DNA of 64,000 nt from JBBSEX01 sp038239345 (lineage in GTDB: Bacteria; Acidobacteriota; Terriglobia; Bryobacterales; Bryobacteraceae): assembly GCA_038239345.1 (NCBI GenBank), contig JBBSEX010000024.1:1-64000 (forward strand). The letters run 5' to 3'. Positions 60,110 to 64,000 of the stretch are shown in pieces. The translations under genes and the position numbers were made by a program. Every line of letters starts with the position of its first letter. The stretch's first letter is position 1. The notes under the pieces are model-generated. The model searched no databases. It was given only the letters and a program-made list of their open reading frames with translations, and had not been told where the DNA came from.

Positions 60110-61396
60110 ATGCGTACTGTAGCTACAGCGCTATTCGTGTGTTCGATCGCCTTTGCCGCGCCCGTCACGTTTAACAAAGACGTTCTGCCGGTGCTGCAAA
60201 AGCATTGCCAGGAGTGTCACCGTCCGGGCGAGATCGCCCCCATGTCGTTCCTGAACTACGAACAGACACGTCCTTGGGCGAAGGCGATCAAGACTGCCGT
60301 GATGACGCACAAGATGCCGCCATGGCCGGTCGATCCGGAGCATAGTAAGCATTTCTCCAATGACCGGTCGTTGAGTAAAGAAGACATCGCTATTCTGACG
60401 AAGTGGGCCGATAGCGGCGCCGCGGCCGGCTATCCCTCCGATGCACCTACCCCGCGTACCTGGGTGGAAGGCTGGAATATCACCTTGCCGGATGCCGTTC
60501 TGGAAATGCCACACCCTTTCGACGTGGAAGCGAAGGGGACTGTGGAGTATCAGTACATTGTCGTGCCCACCGGATTTACCGAAGATAAATGGATTCAAAT
60601 GGCGGAAGTGCGGCCGAGTAACCGTCCCGTCGTGCATCACGCGGTGATTTGGATCCGCCCAGCCGGATCGAAGTGGCTGGCTGATGCAAAGCCTGGCGTT
60701 CCATATGTTCCGCCGGCGCAAAACATGGGCCAGAAGCTGCAGAACATTGGCGGTGGCGGCAGCGACATCCTGACAATCTACACGCCTGGCATGAATCCAG
60801 ACGTCTGGCAGCCGGGGATGGCGAAGGAAATCAAGGTCGGCAGCGATCTTATTTTCCAAATGCATTACACAGCCGCCGGGAAGGCCGGCGCCGATAAGAC
60901 TAAGGTCGGACTGGTATTCGCGAAAGAGCCTCCGCGGGAACGGGTGATTACGGTCAGCGTGGCGAATCCGAATTTCACGATTCCTCCCGGCGATCCAAAT
61001 TATAAAGTGGAAGGGCGCGTGCCAATTAACAATGAGGCAACGCTGCTTAGTGTTTTCCCGCACATGCATCTGCGCGGTAAAGCGATGGAGTACGACGTAA
61101 CGTATCCCACTGGCGAGAAGGATCAAATTCTCACGCTGGCGCGCTACGACTTGAATTGGCAGCTCTCTTACAAGCTGGATAAGCCCATCAAGTTGCCGAA
61201 GGGCAGCAAGGTGCACGTGGCCGGATATTTTGACAATTCCCCTAACAATCCGGCTAATCCGGATCCCAGCGCGACTGTCAAATTTGGCGAGCAGAGTTGG
61301 GAAGAAATGATGATCGGGTTCATGGACGTCGCAGTGGATTCGGGCGTGACGCAGAAGACATTCTTCATGACCCGCCCCAAGCCCGCGGCAGAATAG
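60110..61396 (+). CDS. Cytochrome c / copper type II monooxygenase-like protein 3
   Basis: Third full paralogue, 428 residues with a short signal (MRTVATALFVCSIAFAAPVT). It has heme motif CQECHRPGEIAPMSFLNYEQ and copper ligands VHHAVIW, FQMHYTAAGK, PHMHLRGK and EEMMIGF. The middle differs from the others (PPAQNMGQKLQNIGGGGSDI). It follows gene 2 by 17 bp and precedes the cytochrome-only gene by 6 bp, so the four are one operon. Different copies may serve different substrates, which is speculation. Confidence 0.85.
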   Translation: MRTVATALFVCSIAFAAPVTFNKDVLPVLQKHCQECHRPGEIAPMSFLNYEQTRPWAKAIKTAVMTHKMPPWPVDPEHSKHFSNDRSLSKEDIAILTKWADSGAAAGYPSDAPTPRTWVEGWNITLPDAVLEMPHPFDVEAKGTVEYQYIVVPTGFTEDKWIQMAEVRPSNRPVVHHAVIWIRPAGSKWLADAKPGVPYVPPAQNMGQKLQNIGGGGSDILTIYTPGMNPDVWQPGMAKEIKVGSDLIFQMHYTAAGKAGADKTKVGLVFAKEPPRERVITVSVANPNFTIPPGDPNYKVEGRVPINNEATLLSVFPHMHLRGKAMEYDVTYPTGEKDQILTLARYDLNWQLSYKLDKPIKLPKGSKVHVAGYFDNSPNNPANPDPSATVKFGEQSWEEMMIGFMDVAVDSGVTQKTFFMTRPKPAAE

Positions 61397-61402
61397 AGTT
61401 GT

Positions 61403-62095
61403 ATGGGTAAAGCACTTCTTCTGCTACTGGGCTTGAGCTTCGCGGCTCAGGCCCATGATGTTTTTAGCACCAAAATTACGTGGAGCCGTGAGATCTCGCG
61501 CCTCATGTATAAGCACTGTGCGTCCTGTCATCACGACGGCGGTACGGCAATGCCGCTGATGAATTTTGAGGAGTCTCGCCCCTGGGCGAAGGCAATTAAA
61601 GACGAGGTTCTAGCGCGTCGCATGCCGCCCTGGGGCGCCGTGAAGGGCTTCGGCGAATTCAAGAACGATCAAGGTCTGACGCAGGAAGAAATCGAGATTA
61701 TCGGGAACTGGGTGGAAGGCGGCGCACCGGAAGGAGAACCAGCGTACTTACCACCGGCGCCCACTTTCCCGAACAAATTAGCTAAGCCGACGATGGTTCC
61801 CACTGTCATCGCGGATCTATCCGGAACATTTACGTTGCGGGTGCCGCTAACGCTCACAGGCGTACAGCCGGGAAATATCGGGGACGGAGTAGGCGTGCAG
61901 ATCATCGCCGAACGTCCGGATGGCAGCGTGGAACCGATCCTTTGGCTGGACGAGTATAAGAATGTCTTTCCACACACTTTCGAATTTCGAATGCCATTGG
62001 TGCTTCCAGCGGGTACGAAGTTAATCGCTTCACCGGCCGTGCGAGGAACGCTAGAGTTATTTGCCGTTCGGGCGAAAGTCAAAGCGGCGGATTAA
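61403..62095 (+). CDS. Cytochrome c-like protein without the copper domains
   Basis: A 230-residue exported protein (signal MGKALLLLLGLSFAAQAHDV). It shares the cytochrome-like N-domain with the three upstream paralogues (heme motif CASCHHDGG, ESRPWAKAIKDEVLARRMPP), but the copper-ligand domain is absent and the C-terminal part (about 125-230) is a different beta-rich domain. It could be an electron carrier for the cluster. The last 17 bp overlap the convergent Aat-like gene. Confidence 0.82.
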   Translation: MGKALLLLLGLSFAAQAHDVFSTKITWSREISRLMYKHCASCHHDGGTAMPLMNFEESRPWAKAIKDEVLARRMPPWGAVKGFGEFKNDQGLTQEEIEIIGNWVEGGAPEGEPAYLPPAPTFPNKLAKPTMVPTVIADLSGTFTLRVPLTLTGVQPGNIGDGVGVQIIAERPDGSVEPILWLDEYKNVFPHTFEFRMPLVLPAGTKLIASPAVRGTLELFAVRAKVKAAD

Positions 62096-62675
62096 GGCGC
62101 GAGCGCGGGGCAACGGCGGCTCGCAACAGCTTCAGAAATTGACGGGTTGGAAGTGCCACTTCGCCTAGTCTCGCGGCCGGATGATCTGGCGGATGTGGCT
62201 GCTGGACATCGATAAAGACGAATTCCATCGCGGTGTATTTCTTGATCGCGTGGACCAGGCAAGCCTTCGAAGCGTCCGTCGCCTCGCGGTACATGGTCTC
62301 GGCAACAAACACGTTATCCAGAACCACTCCCATTACCGCACCCAGCAACTGACCGTCGCGGATCGCTTCAATCGTGTTCAATCTCCCGTGATCGCGCAGC
62401 GTACGCCAGATTTCGACTACCGGCGGACCCACCCAGGTTTCCGGGCGAAAGCTCCGGTCCAGCAACCGCGCCGTCACTTGACCGAACCGCTTGTTCTCCT
62501 CGATTTTAAACTTCTTCATACGCAAAGAATCGGCTCGCCGAGCCTGTTCCGGACCCAGGGGAATGATCGCCCGTTCCGGCCAGCGGTCCCAGTAAAGTCG
62601 ATCCCGCTCATGATCGAACATCGGAAAGAACCCGTGATTGTACCGCTCCAGAATCGCCGCTATTTCAGCCGGCAC
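62079..62675 (-). CDS. Leucyl/phenylalanyl-tRNA-protein transferase-like protein
   Basis: A 198-residue protein related to Aat, which adds Leu/Phe from tRNA to N-terminal Lys/Arg and creates N-degrons. Similar motifs include YNHGFFPMFDHERDRLYWDR, RSFRPETWVGPPVVEIWRTL, GQLLGAVMGVVLDNVFVAET, REATDASKACLVHAI and VFIDVQQPHPPDHPAARLGE. It is shorter than the usual 220-240 residues and several normally strict positions differ (for example MYREATDAS in place of MFHREPDAS), so activity or target may have shifted. Convergent with the cytochrome gene. Confidence 0.75.
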   Translation of the reverse strand: MPAEIAAILERYNHGFFPMFDHERDRLYWDRWPERAIIPLGPEQARRADSLRMKKFKIEENKRFGQVTARLLDRSFRPETWVGPPVVEIWRTLRDHGRLNTIEAIRDGQLLGAVMGVVLDNVFVAETMYREATDASKACLVHAIKKYTAMEFVFIDVQQPHPPDHPAARLGEVALPTRQFLKLLRAAVAPRSRLNPPL

Positions 62676-62677
62676 GA

Positions 62678-63520
62678 CTATTTCAATTCTTCAACTGGAA
62701 CGTCAAACTGCGCGGTATTAACAACCCCATCGCGCTGGAACTGAACCCACACGCGATAAATGCCGGGACGCGGAAAGATCATGTTGAATTGCAAGTTAGG
62801 ACCGCCGTCGGCGATGAAAGGGTGGTTGTGAATAAGATCGATCAGATCTGAGCTCGCCGCCAGCATGTGACCCCAAGCGCCCAGATACTTCTGCAAGCCG
62901 TCCGCCGGATCCACCTTGAAGAACAGCAGCGTCTTCATGCCGGCAATGGGATGGGCGGGCTCCATAGTCAAGGCGACCTTCATGTTGGCCGACTGCTTTT
63001 CGCTTAAGTCAGCCACCAGCGATGGCTGCTTCAACGCTAGCGAAGCACCAGGCACGATCAGACTTTTAACCGCAAGCTGAGGCGTGCCGTGGGCGGGGTA
63101 GAAATCACCCAGGACGCGATATAAGCCCGGCTTCGGAAGCTTCGCGTTGTAGCGAAATATACCATCCGCGCCGAGAACCGGATGGTTATGTAGAAAATAC
63201 CGCAGATCCTGGCTGACGATGAACATGTGGAATAACTTCTCGTGGACTTCCTGGAATTCTTTTACGATCGCCCCGGTTCGCGGGTCCTTAATCGTGAAAG
63301 CCAGTCGCACGTCCTGCCCCGCCCGAAAGCCACGAGGCTTTGCATCGATCGACATCAGATACTCGATGGAATCGGGTATACCGGCAACCAATTTCATACC
63401 GCAGCGCGGACAAACACCCGGTTGCAGTGAGCGTATATCGGGATCCATCGGACACACGAACTCGACGGGGGGCTCCTTCGCGGCTGTAACCTGAGGGTCC
63501 GCCGGACCCTGAGCGTACAC
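62678..63520 (-). CDS. Exported protein with heavy-metal-binding domain
   Basis: A 280-residue protein from GTG 63520. Residues 20-47 (VEFVCPMDPDIRSLQPGVCP, ending RCGMKL) match the heavy-metal-binding domain seen in copper-efflux proteins. The remainder is a two-domain beta protein with histidine-rich segments (YFLHNHPVLG, LIHNHPFIADGG) suggesting metal handling. The frame stays open upstream and reads RTILLAIASFFPFAVYAQG, a fine signal peptide, starting at an ATT (63565); a TATAAT box lies 6 bp before it. The protein is probably exported, with a non-standard start or an undetected one. It may serve the copper enzymes upstream. Confidence 0.72.
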   Translation of the reverse strand: MYAQGPADPQVTAAKEPPVEFVCPMDPDIRSLQPGVCPRCGMKLVAGIPDSIEYLMSIDAKPRGFRAGQDVRLAFTIKDPRTGAIVKEFQEVHEKLFHMFIVSQDLRYFLHNHPVLGADGIFRYNAKLPKPGLYRVLGDFYPAHGTPQLAVKSLIVPGASLALKQPSLVADLSEKQSANMKVALTMEPAHPIAGMKTLLFFKVDPADGLQKYLGAWGHMLAASSDLIDLIHNHPFIADGGPNLQFNMIFPRPGIYRVWVQFQRDGVVNTAQFDVPVEELK

Positions 63521-63594
63521 AGCGAATGGGAAGAAAGAAGCGATTGCTAGAAGTATTGTGCGAATAACTATATTATAAGCGTGTTACGGGCCCG

Positions 63595-64000
63595 CTACTT
63601 CTCGATGTCGCGATGACCGGATTTTACTTTATAGCCGGCACGCATCAACCGCTTGCGAATATCGTCGGCGATCATGACGGAGCGATGATGGCCCCCGGTG
63701 CATCCGAACGCGATCGTCAGGTAGCTCTTACCCTCGCTGATGTAATGCGGAAGCAGATAAATCAGGAGCTGCGAAATGCGCTCGATGAACTCTTGCGTTT
63801 GCGGGAACGAACGAATATACCGCCCGACGCTGGGATGGCGTCCCGTCAGGTTTTTGAACTCCGGAATGTAATTCGGGTTTGGCAGGAAGCGCACATCGAA
63901 CACCAGATCGCTATCCGCCGGAACTCCGTGACGATAGCCGAAGCTGGTCACCGAAATCATGATCTTCGACTCGTCGCGTGTTCCCAGGAACTTTTCGCCG
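63595..64000 (-). CDS. rapZ: RapZ/YvcJ-family nucleotide-binding protein, 3' part only
   Basis: C-terminal 134 residues of a RapZ family protein, which binds nucleotides and in some bacteria controls RNase E-dependent processing of small RNAs for cell-wall precursors. The visible sequence (FLGTRDESKIMISVTSFGYR, then VFDVRFLPNPNYIPEFKNLT, and IAFGCTGGHHRSVMIADDI) is the conserved C-terminal domain. The N-terminal P-loop ATPase part lies beyond 64000. An internal ATG at 63960 is not the gene start. It is followed by the heavy-metal-binding-domain gene on the same strand. Confidence 0.92.
   Translation of the reverse strand, partial: GEKFLGTRDESKIMISVTSFGYRHGVPADSDLVFDVRFLPNPNYIPEFKNLTGRHPSVGRYIRSFPQTQEFIERISQLLIYLLPHYISEGKSYLTIAFGCTGGHHRSVMIADDIRKRLMRAGYKVKSGHRDIEK

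Noticed and set aside
60131..61216. 361-codon minus-strand frame opposite the third copper protein
   Set aside because: Antisense to a conserved paralogue; similar shadow frames occur opposite the other two copies, which shows they follow from codon usage.

Overview
The window looks like chromosome from a GC-rich soil-type member of the Acidobacteriota, most likely the Bryobacterales/Solibacter group. This is inferred from gene content: a large secreted protein ending in the Solibacter-type TIGR03437 domain, secreted M13 and DUF885 metallopeptidases, an SSP411-like thioredoxin-fold protein, TAT-exported molybdenum hydroxylases, and a tandem set of cytochrome-c/copper-monooxygenase-like proteins. 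No 16S gene is present, so the assignment rests on these families.

Layout. 1-5961 holds dnaK-dnaJ on the minus strand, then a divergent modA-like gene and a two-subunit molybdenum hydroxylase. 5988-6077 is tRNA-Ser(UGA). 6057-22659 is an integrated mobile element of about 16.6 kb, bounded by a perfect 22-bp direct repeat: one copy is the 3' end of the tRNA, the other lies at 22638-22659. A tyrosine integrase sits next to the tRNA. The element carries a Rep_trans/MobT-type initiator or relaxase, a small serine recombinase, two ribbon-helix-helix regulators, type I restriction-modification genes (hsdR body, separate hsdR tail remnant, hsdM, hsdS), an Mrr-like nuclease, a HEPN-like protein, and a three-domain protein joining ParB-like, DNA-methyltransferase-like and Mom-like (GNAT) segments. 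This fusion is the most striking item in the window and a candidate DNA hypermodification enzyme. 22660-26163 is a further accessory stretch with a HigB-HigA toxin-antitoxin pair and small hypothetical genes.

26214-42884 returns to chromosomal genes: rsmE, ruvA, a DUF885 peptidase, rlmH, an SSP411-like protein, a hybrid histidine kinase, a fatty-acid desaturase, an AIPR-type abortive-infection-like gene, an SDR-aroK-glycerate kinase operon, a LON-substrate-binding-domain protein, a HAD hydrolase and an M13 peptidase. 43033-57308 holds the TIGR03437 protein, an amino-acid permease, an ornithine-cyclodeaminase-like gene, a secreted hydrolase, a GT39-like membrane enzyme, a cyclase-family gene, an Hsp70-like protein overlapping an NHL-repeat protein, and a membrane-fused spermidine-synthase-like protein. 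57473-62095 is the cytochrome/copper cluster, followed by an Aat-like transferase, a heavy-metal-binding-domain protein and the 3' end of rapZ, cut by the window edge.

In the island the restriction genes look rearranged. The hsdR body lacks its usual C-terminal tail, and a matching tail lies about 9 kb away on the other strand just upstream of hsdM, as one inversion could produce. hsdM has an apparent one-base N-terminal frameshift. Either the system is decaying or its state can change; sequence alone cannot decide.
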